In this document: positions 1 to 7,747 of the stretch, in pieces
How positions within the stretch are numbered: the stretch's first letter is position 1
Layout of the letters: each line of letters starts with the position of its first letter
From: Methylacidiphilales bacterium
Lineage (GTDB): Bacteria > Verrucomicrobiota > Verrucomicrobiia > Methylacidiphilales > UBA1321
Assembly (NCBI GenBank): GCA_026225555.1
Contig: JAMFSY010000075.1
Location: 1 to 37,170, forward strand
Reading direction: 5' to 3'
Length of the DNA stretch: 37,170 nt
Position numbers and translations under genes: made by a program
Notes under the pieces: model-generated
What the model saw: only the letters and a program-made list of their open reading frames with translations
Told to the model about the DNA's origin: nothing
Database searches by the model: none

Positions 1-839
1 GACCTGGCCGTAGCGATCAAACCTTCAGCGCGTTTGCTCAGACCGATCTTCACTTGATCGATGATGTGCTGACCTTGACCATGGGGTCAAAATTGGATCA
101 TAACGATTATACCGGGTTCGAAGTCCAACCTTCCGTCCGGTTGCTTTGGAAGATCGACAGCAAAAATTCCGTCTGGGCGTCGGCTTCTCGGGCAGTCCGG
201 GAGCCTGACATCGTGGATTTCGATGCTACAGGCGACATTACTGGCAACCCAAATCTGAAATCGGAAGTGCTTAAGGCCTATGAATTTGGGTATCGAGTTC
301 AGCCAATCGACGAACTCTCTTTCGACATCAGTTGCTTCTATAATGACTACGATAACTTGATTGAAGAGTTCACTCCGCCTGGTTCTTTTTTTCCCGCTTA
401 TGAACAGTTCAGAAAGGCACAGACCTACGGCGTGGAACCATCCTTCACCGCCCAAGTCCAGCCTTGGTGGAAATTAACCGGCAGCTACAGCTTCCTCAAT
501 TCCCATGCGGATAACTCCGGTGTTCCCGTCGGCTTTACCACTCTTGTCCCTCCTGCGGAGGCGAACGGCCCCACCGATCAGTTCTCTCTGCGCAACTCTT
601 TCGATCTTCCCAATCATATCTCGATTGATGTTGGCGGTCGATTTGTCGATAAGATCGCTGGGGCGAACGGCTACTTCGTGGCCGATGTCCGTGTTGGATG
701 GAAACCGACTCCGAATTGGGAATTCTCCGTGGTGGGGCAAAATCTTCTCGACGCCAATCACGTGGAGGCTCCGGGCCAATTCGGCGATCAGGCCTACGTT
801 GGCCCCGAAGTCTACGGCAAGATCGTCTTCAAATTTTGA
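1..839 (+). CDS. TonB-dependent receptor, C-terminal part (5' truncated by window)
   Basis: The frame is open from base 3, so the gene starts before the window; the internal TTG at 54 is not a real start. About 278 residues remain. They show alternating beta-strand composition of an outer-membrane barrel, a stretch typical of these receptors (WASASRAVREP), the pattern NPNLKSEVLKAYEFGYR, and a last residue Phe, which is the usual terminal residue of outer-membrane beta-barrels. The protein would take up a ligand such as a siderophore, polymer or vitamin using TonB energy; the substrate cannot be told because plug and N-terminus are missing. A response regulator gene follows 14 bases downstream on the same strand. 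Confidence 0.9.
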   Translation, partial: PGRSDQTFSAFAQTDLHLIDDVLTLTMGSKLDHNDYTGFEVQPSVRLLWKIDSKNSVWASASRAVREPDIVDFDATGDITGNPNLKSEVLKAYEFGYRVQPIDELSFDISCFYNDYDNLIEEFTPPGSFFPAYEQFRKAQTYGVEPSFTAQVQPWWKLTGSYSFLNSHADNSGVPVGFTTLVPPAEANGPTDQFSLRNSFDLPNHISIDVGGRFVDKIAGANGYFVADVRVGWKPTPNWEFSVVGQNLLDANHVEAPGQFGDQAYVGPEVYGKIVFKF

Positions 840-853
840 CAACGGATGCGCGC

Positions 854-1783
854 ATGGGAAGTTTCTTGAACAGGATAAATCCTGATAAAAATCGGCGCAT
901 TCTGGTCATCGACGATAATCGTGCGATTCACGAAGATTTTGAAAAGATTCTTTCTCCAAGCGGAGCGACCCATGCTGCGTTAGACGTTACGGAAACGGAA
1001 CTATTTGGCAGTTCCGTGGATGCGGTCAAAGTTCGGCAAGCCGAATTTGAACTCGATTCGTCCTATCAAGGACAGGAAGGAGTGCTGCTGGTAAAAAAGG
1101 CCCTTGAAGACGGACATCCCTACGCCATGGCTTTTGTCGACGTGCGAATGCCTCCCGGAATTGACGGAGTGGAAACAACCCTAAAAATTTGGGAGATCGA
1201 CCCGGAAATCCAAATTGTGATCTGCACGGCCTATTCCGATTATTCATGGGAGGAGATGTTTGAAAAAATCGGCAATGACGACCGAATGGTCGTTCTCAAA
1301 AAGCCCTTCGATACAGTGGAAGCGTTACAGTTGGCGCACGCTCTGACCGAGAAATGGTGGTTGAGCCAGCAGTCCAGGCGAAAAATTGAGGACTTGGAGG
1401 AGATGGTGTCTGAACGCACACGCGGATTGCTTCAGGCCAACGAAGTCCTCCAGATCGAGATCGTCGAACACAAACGAACGGAAACGGAATTGCGCGAAAG
1501 CGAGGAGCGCTTCTCCGGCGCGTTTGAGTATGCGCCCATCGGCATGGCTCTGGTATCACTCGAAGGTCGGTAGTTCAAAGTCAACCGGGCACTCTGCGAT
1601 ATGATCGGTTACTCCGAAGCCGAGTTGCTCACCCGCACCTTCCAGGACATCACCCACGCCGACGATCTGAAAGCCGATCTGGAAAATGTACGCCGAATGC
1701 TTGCCGGAGAAAGCCGCTCCTACCTGATGGAGAAACGCTATGTCCACGCTCGCGGGCACCTCGTCAGCGTTTTGTTAAATGTT
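854..1783 (+). pseudogene. Response regulator-PAS (probable hybrid kinase) gene, nonsense-mutated and truncated
   Basis: ATG at 854 begins a receiver domain: acidic pair in ILVIDDN, phospho-acceptor Asp in FVDVRMPPG, conserved Lys in VLKKPFD. A coiled linker and the start of a PAS domain follow (ESEERFSGAFEYAPIGMALV). The frame stops at TAG 1571-1573, exactly where PAS domains usually read GRWFKVNRALC, so TGG to TAG is the simplest explanation. The same frame then continues with a good PAS sequence (MIGYSEAELL, later YVHARGHLVSVLLNV) until about 1783, where homology ends abruptly. Histidine kinase domains expected after PAS are missing. The 239-residue receiver part could still be made. Confidence 0.8.
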
Positions 1784-1950
1784 TATCACTTCCCCGGCAG
1801 TCGGTGGATCGCCGGGAATGCTGGTGCTTTCGAGAGGATTCATAAAGTATTGAAGAATGAGCTTGGGTTAGAGTTGAGCGGACATTTCAGGATTTGGTTT
1901 TACTGTTACTGCTCACGTTGTAACCCGATGTTCTTTCTCACCATTTTCGA

Positions 1951-2008
1951 TCCTTGATAAACCCGTACAGTCCTTGATGAGTTCGTATATTCCTTGATAT
2001 TCCTTGAT
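1951..2008 (+). repeat. Four copies of TCCTTGAT at 20, 20 and 10 bp spacing
   Basis: The octamer TCCTTGAT starts at 1951, 1971, 1991 and 2001. The first two 20-bp units also resemble each other beyond the octamer, differing mainly by transitions. Spacing in whole helical turns puts all copies on one DNA face, as in iterons or a multimeric regulator site. It lies upstream of the ribbon-helix-helix-like gene at 2190. Confidence 0.6.
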
Positions 2009-2126
2009 CGAATTATTTTGACACCATGCGGCGCAGGCAATGTTCCCTACTACTCTCATTTGCCGACGGGTGGGTAAGAGCAGGTAGAGCGAAGAAAAAG
2101 GTTGATGCGGGTGGCAACTGAGCATA

Positions 2127-2140
2127 AGCTACTAGTAGCT
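2127..2140. promoter_or_regulatory. Perfect 14-bp palindrome, operator candidate
   Basis: AGCTACTAGTAGCT is its own reverse complement and lies 50 bp before the ATG at 2190. The CTACT/AGTAG half-sites resemble the inner element's transfer operators, though the spacing differs. A dimeric regulator, perhaps the protein encoded at 2190, could bind it. Confidence 0.4.
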
Positions 2141-2189
2141 ATTTAAGCCGCTATTGTCAAACGTCAATTTTCCAGCCACTTTTCCTCTT

Positions 2190-2924
2190 ATGCAACTCAG
2201 CATCAAAACCCCGCCTGAGCTAACGCTGCCTATTCTCAAAAAATGCGCGGAAATGGGAGAGCGGTTTCCAAGCTCTTTTGCGACGACGTGTGTTTGGCAA
2301 TGCCTGAAATTGATGAATTTGCCGCATCATCGCGATGAGCCGCTGGACATCGTGGAGCGTTATTACCGTGCCATCGGGAGGGAAAACGAAATTTGGCCAC
2401 AACCTGAAAAGAAAAAGGAAATTGACGCCCTCCTTCAAGAGTTGGCCGAGAAAGACCGGGCCAAACGGGCCAAGGAATCGAGACAGCGGCTGGCGGAATT
2501 TCAGGCCCAACTCAAAAAGGAGCCGCCTTCCAAGCATCTCCATCTCAAGATTAGCGAGGGAATAGACGAGCTTCCCAAACGGATCAAAGAAAAGGCCGCA
2601 TGGTTGCGGATTTCGCCCAATGCGCTCGTGACAGCCTGTTTGCGGGATTGCCTTCAGGCCATGGACGACTCCAGGAAGGCCCTTGTTTCACCGCCCATCG
2701 TCGTCGATTTTCGGGCAATCTCGCATGCCAAGTCACGCCGCAGGGCAAGTGGCGCTATCGAGGCGATGGTGATGAAAAACATTGATGGCACGCTGCGTCA
2801 GCGCGGAGGCCCCATCCTTGATACGATCGTCCGGCTGACTCTCGCTGAACAGTGGGATGTCACGCTCGAACAAATTTTACGCGATGCCGATGTCATGACC
2901 GAAAAACGGGAATTCAAGCCGTGA
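2190..2924 (+). CDS. Hypothetical protein with two ribbon-helix-helix-like segments
   Basis: A 244-residue basic protein from ATG 2190; a TTG at 2154 would add 12 residues, and no Shine-Dalgarno decides between them. Two segments share the layout of a short strand plus two helices: about residues 2-45 (LSIKTPPELTL) and 113-160 (LHLKISEGIDELPKRIKE). A charged helical region joins them, and a third similar segment may lie near the C-terminus (GAIEAMVMKNIDGTLRQRG). This suggests a DNA-binding protein related to plasmid accessory or partition proteins, but the family is not recognised. It converges with the minus-strand gene at 2926, one base away. The segment after its second domain (PPIVVDFRAIS) resembles that of the small protein at 30356-30622. 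Confidence 0.65.
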   Translation: MQLSIKTPPELTLPILKKCAEMGERFPSSFATTCVWQCLKLMNLPHHRDEPLDIVERYYRAIGRENEIWPQPEKKKEIDALLQELAEKDRAKRAKESRQRLAEFQAQLKKEPPSKHLHLKISEGIDELPKRIKEKAAWLRISPNALVTACLRDCLQAMDDSRKALVSPPIVVDFRAISHAKSRRRASGAIEAMVMKNIDGTLRQRGGPILDTIVRLTLAEQWDVTLEQILRDADVMTEKREFKP

Positions 2925-2925
2925 A

Positions 2926-3249
2926 TTAATCCGAGGCTTTCTCCGTGATTTCGATCCGCCTCACAGTCGGTTCATTGGCTTTGGCCGAGGCGAGCGGCGT
3001 CATTTCCCGCAAAGCATAAAGCTCATAGCGCACCACCATTTCGTGGATGTAGCCCAGGTGGGTGCCGGTCACCGTCACGAGCGCATGGGTATAGTGGAAA
3101 TGCATTTCCGTTTCGCTTTCATTTATCTCGGAACAAATGAGCCACGAATAGGGGATGAACCGTCGGCGTGAGGGCATCCAGAACAGGATGCCTTGAACCA
3201 TCCGGGTGGATTCTGAGCCGTAGGGATAACCGTCCTTCAACGAAAGCAT
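2926..3249 (-). CDS. Relaxase-companion protein of the outer element, unknown function
   Basis: A 107-residue protein starting 18 bases after the stop of the relaxase fragment, so originally in the same operon. I do not recognise a domain. It does resemble the 127-residue protein directly downstream of the inner relaxase (20621-21004): both have a Tyr-rich middle, then an ETE or ETLE stretch, then VTVTGTHLGYIHE against LTISGTGLRRLAD, then a short tail of strands. The same small family thus follows a MobF relaxase in two different elements. A role in relaxase function or regulation is inferred from position only. Confidence 0.7.
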   Translation of the reverse strand: MLSLKDGYPYGSESTRMVQGILFWMPSRRRFIPYSWLICSEINESETEMHFHYTHALVTVTGTHLGYIHEMVVRYELYALREMTPLASAKANEPTVRRIEITEKASD

Positions 3250-3267
3250 GAGCGTCTTAGTTAGAAT

Positions 3268-4109
3268 TTAGATGCCGATACCCCGGCCCTGCCGAGGCCG
3301 ATGCACGGGGTTGTCCTGGAAGATGGATTGTTTCGGTTTAACCGCAGGAGCGGGCTTTTGCTTTTGCGCCTCACGCTGCGTCTGTCGGAGTCGTTTTGCC
3401 ATTTCCTCTACGGAAAGTGACAACCCCTGCTTCGGCGTCTGCCGAGGTATTTCCTGCGGGGTAGGTGTCACCTTTTCCGTCATCGTTTCTTTGGCTCCAG
3501 GAGTGACCCTTTCGGTAGCGGTTTTCTCAATGCCAGGCCGCTGGGCTTCATAACGGGAAAGATGTTGGCGAACCTGTTCCGCCCGTTTTTGAGCTGGCAC
3601 TCGGGGCAGGAACTCCCGGCCCCAAGAGCGCATTTGCATCAGCAGTCTTCCCTTATCCACGGCAAGCGGAGAAACGACGACAGGAGCGAGGGATACGGGT
3701 ATCCGTTCCAGTTCCAGCGCGGAAAACTTGACGTTGCTCCGCTGGATCGCCTCCACATAAAGGCTCTTGTTTTCGACATGCAAAATCAGGTTTTGCACAT
3801 GGCGCGTGCCTTTGACGTGGAACGCTTCCTTGTTGGCCATCGCCATCGCTGAGCCATTGTCTTCGATTCCGCGCACCTGGGCGCCTTTGATGCCTTGCGC
3901 CTTGTAATCGGTCAGGCAATCGCCCTGCCGAAACCGGCCATCGCTGGTTCGGAGTTGGAGGCCACTGTCAAATTGAACGGTGTTCCCGACGATACGTGCA
4001 ATGGTTTGGCGCGCGCCCTTCTCGAAAAGAACTTCACCTTGTTTGATCTTCTCTTGCAGGAGGAGCTTTTCGCCGGGACCGCGCTCGATGCGCGTGCGGT
4101 CATAGACCG
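3268..4109 (-). pseudogene. C-terminal fragment of the outer MobF relaxase, cut off by the inner element
   Basis: About 280 residues reading minus from the core at 4097-4109. The first shared residues are VYDR, which also end the homologous part of the relaxase at 34484-36934. Next comes GEKLLLQEKIKQGEV, matching GEKLLIQGNLKAEKI in the intact inner relaxase. A KAQGIKG stretch matches the helicase motif AAQGKTV, and the tail is Pro/Gln/Lys-rich. Upstream residues to 4248 are inner-element DNA read by chance. Joined to 34521-36934 with one core copy the frame is 3,240 bases, exactly 1,080 codons. This part has no start of its own. Confidence 0.88.
4097..4109. other. attL core (left junction)
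   Basis: CGGTCATAGACCG: arms CGGTC and GACCG around ATA, a perfect inverted repeat. It encodes the VYDR codons of the relaxase in reverse. It differs from the right copy at one base. Confidence 0.8.
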
Positions 4110-4122
4110 AAGCAAGAATGTT

Positions 4123-4177
4123 GAAATAACAGTTACTTAGGTGAGTAGCGGGTTCTTGAATAACGGAAACATAACAA
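4123..4177. repeat. Left-end sequences shared with the right end (integrase arm-site candidates)
   Basis: GAAATAAC at 4123-4130, ACTTAGG at 4135-4141 and CATAACAA at 4170-4177 all recur within 140 bp of the right core, in the same orientation. Short repeats of this kind could be arm-type integrase or excisionase sites. Each is only 7-8 bp, so chance cannot be excluded one by one. Confidence 0.45.
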
Positions 4178-4210
4178 AAGCAGATTAGGTGACATCCCGC
4201 CATACAGTAT

Positions 4211-5428
4211 ATGGCGACAGAAATCTCAAATGGAACGCAGACAGTCAAACTCTATCAGTCAGTAAATCGCGGTAAGACGATGTACCAACTCGCATTTTAT
4301 ACGGCGGGAAAGCGCATCCAGAAAAACTTCAGGAACAAATCAAAGGCGAAGCGCGTAGCCGATCAGATCCTGCGTGGGTTGACACTGGACACACAAGCGG
4401 TTGATTCTCTACTAACGCCCGACCTTGAAAGCCTCGTGGCGGCTCGGAAGGCTCTCGCTCCAGGTTATGCCCTGCATGTGGCCGTTGAGGAACATGCGCA
4501 AGCGGTTGGGAAACTTGGTAAAATCTCCCTGCGGGAAGCGGTGGAATTCTTTCTACGGCATAACCGCGCAGACGTACCGAGGCTGACGTTGGCGGAGACT
4601 GCGGAGCAATTCGCAAAATCGCGCCAGCAATCCGGGCTTTCGGATCATTACATCAGTCAGTGCCGTAAAACGGTCGGCGATTTGGCCAAGGAATTTCCCG
4701 GCAAAACCTTGCCTGATCTGAAAACGGCGGAACTGGACGCATGGCTCGGCGACCTTCCCTTCAGCGCCAAAACCAAAAACGGACTACGAATTATCCTCGT
4801 GGCTTGTGGCAATTGGGCTGAGGGGCGCGGTTATCTAGTCAAAGGTGCAAGTCCCTTTCCCGCGATGGTGCGGTACAAGGAGACGAAATCAGCCGTCTCC
4901 ATCTTTAAGCCGGAGAATATCGCTTCGTTGCTATCGAAGGCTGATAAGACCTTACGGCCCTTCCTCGCTTTGGGTGCTTTCGCTGGCCTACGGACAGCCG
5001 AATTGCAGCGGCTCGACTGGAAAGAAATCGACCTTGATCGCGGTTTCATCACGGTGGACGCCAACAAAGCAAAGACCCGGCAGCGGCGCTTGGTCCCGAT
5101 CTCGGACAATCTTCGGCTTTGGCTGGAGCCGTGCAAGCAAACCGCTGGCCCTGTATGCCTGCATAAACGTCCACAAATCGCTGCGGCAGCCTTATGCGAA
5201 AGCTTTACCTGGGCCAAGAACGGGCTGCGGCACTCGTTCATCTCGTACCGGCTGGCCATCTTACACGATACCGCGCGGGTGGCTTTGGAGGCGGGCAATT
5301 CGCCGGAGGTAATCTTCAGCAATTACCGGGAGTTGGTCACACCGGAGGCGGCAAAGGCTTGGTTTAACGTGAAGGCCGCAAGCGATGACGCCAAAAAGGA
5401 AGATTCCGAACTTAAGCTAGCGGCTTAA
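4211..5428 (+). CDS. Tyrosine recombinase (integrase)
   Basis: A 405-residue integrase. Residues 1-100 look like an arm-binding N-terminus, about 120-215 a SAM-like core-binding domain, and 225-380 the catalytic domain. Visible catalytic positions: Arg261 in GLRTAEL, a Lys near 286-288, NGLRHSF at 337-343 with Arg340, and Tyr372 in FSNYRELV. The usual first His of HxxR is Asn337 and the usual His/Trp of the LGH motif is Asn363 (AGNSPEVI). I recall related integrases carrying the GNSP...HYRELV pattern, so this is probably a subfamily trait rather than inactivation. ATG 4211 lies 101 bp inside the left core. It would catalyse insertion at, and excision from, the relaxase site. Confidence 0.93.
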   Translation: MATEISNGTQTVKLYQSVNRGKTMYQLAFYTAGKRIQKNFRNKSKAKRVADQILRGLTLDTQAVDSLLTPDLESLVAARKALAPGYALHVAVEEHAQAVGKLGKISLREAVEFFLRHNRADVPRLTLAETAEQFAKSRQQSGLSDHYISQCRKTVGDLAKEFPGKTLPDLKTAELDAWLGDLPFSAKTKNGLRIILVACGNWAEGRGYLVKGASPFPAMVRYKETKSAVSIFKPENIASLLSKADKTLRPFLALGAFAGLRTAELQRLDWKEIDLDRGFITVDANKAKTRQRRLVPISDNLRLWLEPCKQTAGPVCLHKRPQIAAAALCESFTWAKNGLRHSFISYRLAILHDTARVALEAGNSPEVIFSNYRELVTPEAAKAWFNVKAASDDAKKEDSELKLAA

Positions 5429-5478
5429 CGAAACCCTCAAACTCGTGAATCTACGAACGGTGAAGGAAGTAACCAAGG

Positions 5479-6018
5479 TTAGGAGGATTCGTTTGTCGAA
5501 AACTTGGATTTCCACTCAATGAGGAGCTGCACCAATGAGTCAACGCTCATTCCGAAGCCACCGGGTAGAATCTCATCACACGCTAAGTGTTTTCTAAAAT
5601 GCGTCATCCGTTTTTGTTGTTCGGGCGTTAATTTGGACAGTTTTGTCGGCGTAAACGTAATGCCCACTAACCTTGTCGTTCGCCTGCCAACAGGGAGCGC
5701 CGTGGTGGGAACGTTTGGCGATTGGGTCTCCGCGACCGAGAATTCACTTACATCACCCCAGCTAATTTTCCAATGAGCGGGACTTCTACCTAACCACCTC
5801 ACGGATAATCCGGTTTGGTTCAAAACAAGGGCGTCGTGGACTCCTATGACACTGAGAAGGGCAAATATTAGTCCGATAGCTCCAAGCACCGATAGAACAA
5901 GGCCGAACGCGCGATAGATCGTTCCCATTTGCAGGCCCAAGAACACGCCCCCCGCAATGAGTACTGCCGCAGTTATAAGCCCGCTGAAGGCTTTTTTTTG
6001 GATTATTGCGGTGTCCAT
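5479..6018 (-). CDS. Small membrane protein with PH-like cytoplasmic domain
   Basis: A 179-residue protein with two N-terminal membrane helices (about residues 12-33 and 36-60), then a soluble region with ALVLNQTGLSVR and ISWGDVSEFSV. That pattern resembles STM3941-like or bacterial PH-like proteins, where a strand-rich domain follows two helices. It ends in a Ser/Lys-rich tail. It may be the last gene of the RHS/exosortase operon, 72 bp after the previous stop, or be separate. No function can be assigned. Confidence 0.7.
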   Translation of the reverse strand: MDTAIIQKKAFSGLITAAVLIAGGVFLGLQMGTIYRAFGLVLSVLGAIGLIFALLSVIGVHDALVLNQTGLSVRWLGRSPAHWKISWGDVSEFSVAETQSPNVPTTALPVGRRTTRLVGITFTPTKLSKLTPEQQKRMTHFRKHLACDEILPGGFGMSVDSLVQLLIEWKSKFSTNESS

Positions 6019-6090
6019 ACGTGTGCCGAACTTACGAAAGATTTTCCTGACGGGCTCAGTGGCGCTTCGGTTTGTGTCCGCTATTCGAAG

Positions 6091-6711
6091 TCAGGCTGGG
6101 CTCCTCTGCAAGCTAGTGGCTCGTCCTATACTTGCCAACTTCCAATCTTCCTGTCGAAAAGTCACTAGAACCCAAATTATTACAGGGATTGTAAGGCTGA
6201 TGTGAGAAACAAGGACATCCTTAAAGCTGACGGCCAGGTGTTTCCAAAATGGCGTTAGTATCACCAATCCAATTTCGCTCGATTCATTCCAGATGAGAAA
6301 GCCCAAAGCCAGAATAATAAAAACGTGCTGCCAGAGAAGTCCCCAAAGCAAAGTCCATCGCTTCCGGCTCCACGGTATCGGTGTAGCTACGATTAAAGCT
6401 ATCAGCAAAGCAGTTGGTCCGCATCCTAATGCCATCGTGTCAAAGTCGAGATGTCTTACCTCCCCGGATTCGTCACTATTTAGAAGAGCGCGATTCGCGA
6501 TCTCAATGCGGGTGAAGCCGAAATGGCTAGGATCGTCCAAGGGTTGGAAGGTCAGCTCCCGCTCGTCATTGTTTCCGTAGAAAAGTGCGCCAAAACTCCG
6601 AAAATAGGAACCGTAAGCGTCACTAATACCAAGATGCGGCAAGAGCCAAAGGCCGACATAAAGCGGCAGAAAGAAGATGAGAAAGCGAAGAAATGGATTA
6701 CGCGGGAACAT
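6091..6711 (-). CDS. Exosortase-associated multi-pass membrane protein
   Basis: The start is taken at ATG 6711, which overlaps the exosortase stop by 14 bases and has GGAG about 11 bases upstream. A longer frame from 6768 would overlap far more. About 206 residues: helix near 8-26 (LRFLIFFLPLYVGLWLLP), a soluble loop with LDFDTMALGCGPTALLIALIV, then three further helices. This arrangement is like the accessory membrane protein encoded beside XrtH-type exosortases. It may aid substrate handling, but that is inference from neighbourhood and topology. Confidence 0.75.
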   Translation of the reverse strand: MFPRNPFLRFLIFFLPLYVGLWLLPHLGISDAYGSYFRSFGALFYGNNDERELTFQPLDDPSHFGFTRIEIANRALLNSDESGEVRHLDFDTMALGCGPTALLIALIVATPIPWSRKRWTLLWGLLWQHVFIILALGFLIWNESSEIGLVILTPFWKHLAVSFKDVLVSHISLTIPVIIWVLVTFRQEDWKLASIGRATSLQRSPA

Positions 6712-7303
6712 GAGAGTTAAGCTCCGGGCTCCGTCTCGCCCACATGATCCATCCGACCATGAGAACAAACGTGGAAATGTTCAAAACGATCCCCCATACC
6801 TCTTCGTGCACGACGGTCAAGAACGCTGTCCAGTGGACTCCCACGACGTAGAGAGATACTACACGCACTACATTCAAAAACAGTGTAACAGAGACTCCAG
6901 TAATCACGCCGAGGAATCTTTGCCCCCATTTCGCAGGAAAGGCGAGGATCGCCGCGATAAGAAACCACGAAAATTCTAGGGCCGTGCAAGCTGGAAGAAC
7001 CGTGATGATACAATCTTTGCCAAGCCAGAGGGCCGGGCCGGAAACGTGGCTTTGTTCTCCGAGGCCCCGCAAAATGAAACCAGCGAACTGTGCATCCAAA
7101 ACCATCGATTTTGAGAGGATTGCCTGATAAATCGATGTGAGGGAGATGGCGTAAAGCAAGATCAAATAGGCGATAAACTTCAATATACAGGCGAAAACGG
7201 GAGCTTTGCTAGCGTACCAAATCAGTAAGCGATCCTTGTAAAAGCGAAAATGTAGCCATATTTCGCTTTGCTGCTTTAGCCGCTTGATTCGCCTACGCGC
7301 CAT
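6698..7303 (-). CDS. Exosortase/archaeosortase-family transpeptidase
   Basis: A 201-residue multi-pass membrane protein. The catalytic triad of the family is visible: Cys106 in LPACTALEFSWFL, Arg147 in LNVVRVVSLYVVG, and His166 in VVHEEVW, each at the edge of a hydrophobic helix. Exosortases cleave the C-terminal CTERM tripartite signal of exported proteins and pass them to a surface acceptor. ATG 7303 is preferred over a TTG two codons upstream. It lies directly after the CTERM-tailed frame at 7313-7747, which makes that protein its likely client. The short length and different client tail suggest a dedicated enzyme rather than the general PEP-CTERM XrtA; the subtype is not assigned. Confidence 0.88.
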   Translation of the reverse strand: MARRRIKRLKQQSEIWLHFRFYKDRLLIWYASKAPVFACILKFIAYLILLYAISLTSIYQAILSKSMVLDAQFAGFILRGLGEQSHVSGPALWLGKDCIITVLPACTALEFSWFLIAAILAFPAKWGQRFLGVITGVSVTLFLNVVRVVSLYVVGVHWTAFLTVVHEEVWGIVLNISTFVLMVGWIMWARRSPELNSHVPA

Positions 7304-7312
7304 AGACAATTC

Positions 7313-7747
7313 TCACTTTGCCATACTTGCGCTGGAAGGCGAGGGCCACTTTTTGGGCACATATCGGATCATCAAAAATATCAGTACCATAGCGGCGAAA
7401 AGTCCAGCTCCGAACGGTATGTTGGCCCCAAGCCCACCCCCTGAGTACGTCATTGCCGCGGAACTACCCACAGTGGCGGTGTTTCCCGCGACATCTTGTG
7501 CAGTGACCTGGTAATAGAACGTATCACCTGATTGTTGTGCACCGTTCTCTGGAATCGCAACCGTCCATTGACTTCCGCCCCCGACAGACATGGGAACCGG
7601 CGCGCTCCAGTTTCGCGACGCATCGGAACTGATGCACCACTGTAGCTGAGGTTTGTTGGAGCCGAGACCGCTGAGGGCATCACTGACGTTAGCAGAGATG
7701 CCGACGACGGACGGGCCGGAGGGTATTGGAGTGGTCGATGTAATCAT
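7313..7747 (-). CDS. Ig-like segment with C-terminal CTERM-type sorting tail (detached end of RHS protein 2)
   Basis: A 144-codon frame. Residues 1-100 form an Ig-like or fibronectin-like fold continuing the upstream protein (VVGISANVSDALSGL, LQW, DTFYYQVTAQDVAGN). The tail has a Gly-rich segment (SGGGLGANIPFG), a hydrophobic helix (LFAAMVLIFLMIRYV) and basic residues (PKKW), as in exosortase sorting signals. Its ATG overlaps the TGA of the upstream frame (ATGA). One extra C in the CCC run just before would join both frames into one ~1,712-residue protein, and the fold continues naturally across the joint. It is therefore probably the real C-terminus of RHS protein 2, separated by a 1-nt deletion; translational coupling is the alternative. 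Confidence 0.75.
   Translation of the reverse strand: MITSTTPIPSGPSVVGISANVSDALSGLGSNKPQLQWCISSDASRNWSAPVPMSVGGGSQWTVAIPENGAQQSGDTFYYQVTAQDVAGNTATVGSSAAMTYSGGGLGANIPFGAGLFAAMVLIFLMIRYVPKKWPSPSSASMAK

Larger units (their letters stand above)
1784..2189. other. Gene-free region between the truncated PAS gene and the outer element's first gene
   Basis: No convincing gene here. It begins where PAS homology stops, so it probably holds a rearrangement or element boundary. An inverted repeat (TTCCCCGGC at 1790-1798 with GCCGGGAA at 1811-1818) sits at that break. A phased octamer repeat (1951-2008) and a 14-bp palindrome (2127-2140) follow. A 70-codon minus-strand frame at 1913-2125 has no recognisable features. 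Confidence 0.5.

Noticed and set aside
698-853. Upstream extension of the response regulator frame
   Set aside because: Overlaps the TonB receptor coding sequence; ATG 854 gives a normal receiver N-terminus.
1913-2125. Minus-strand 70-codon frame
   Set aside because: Runs through the octamer repeats; no recognisable protein features.
4110-4248. N-terminal 46 codons of the relaxase C-terminal fragment
   Set aside because: This is inner-element end DNA read by chance; homology starts only at the core.
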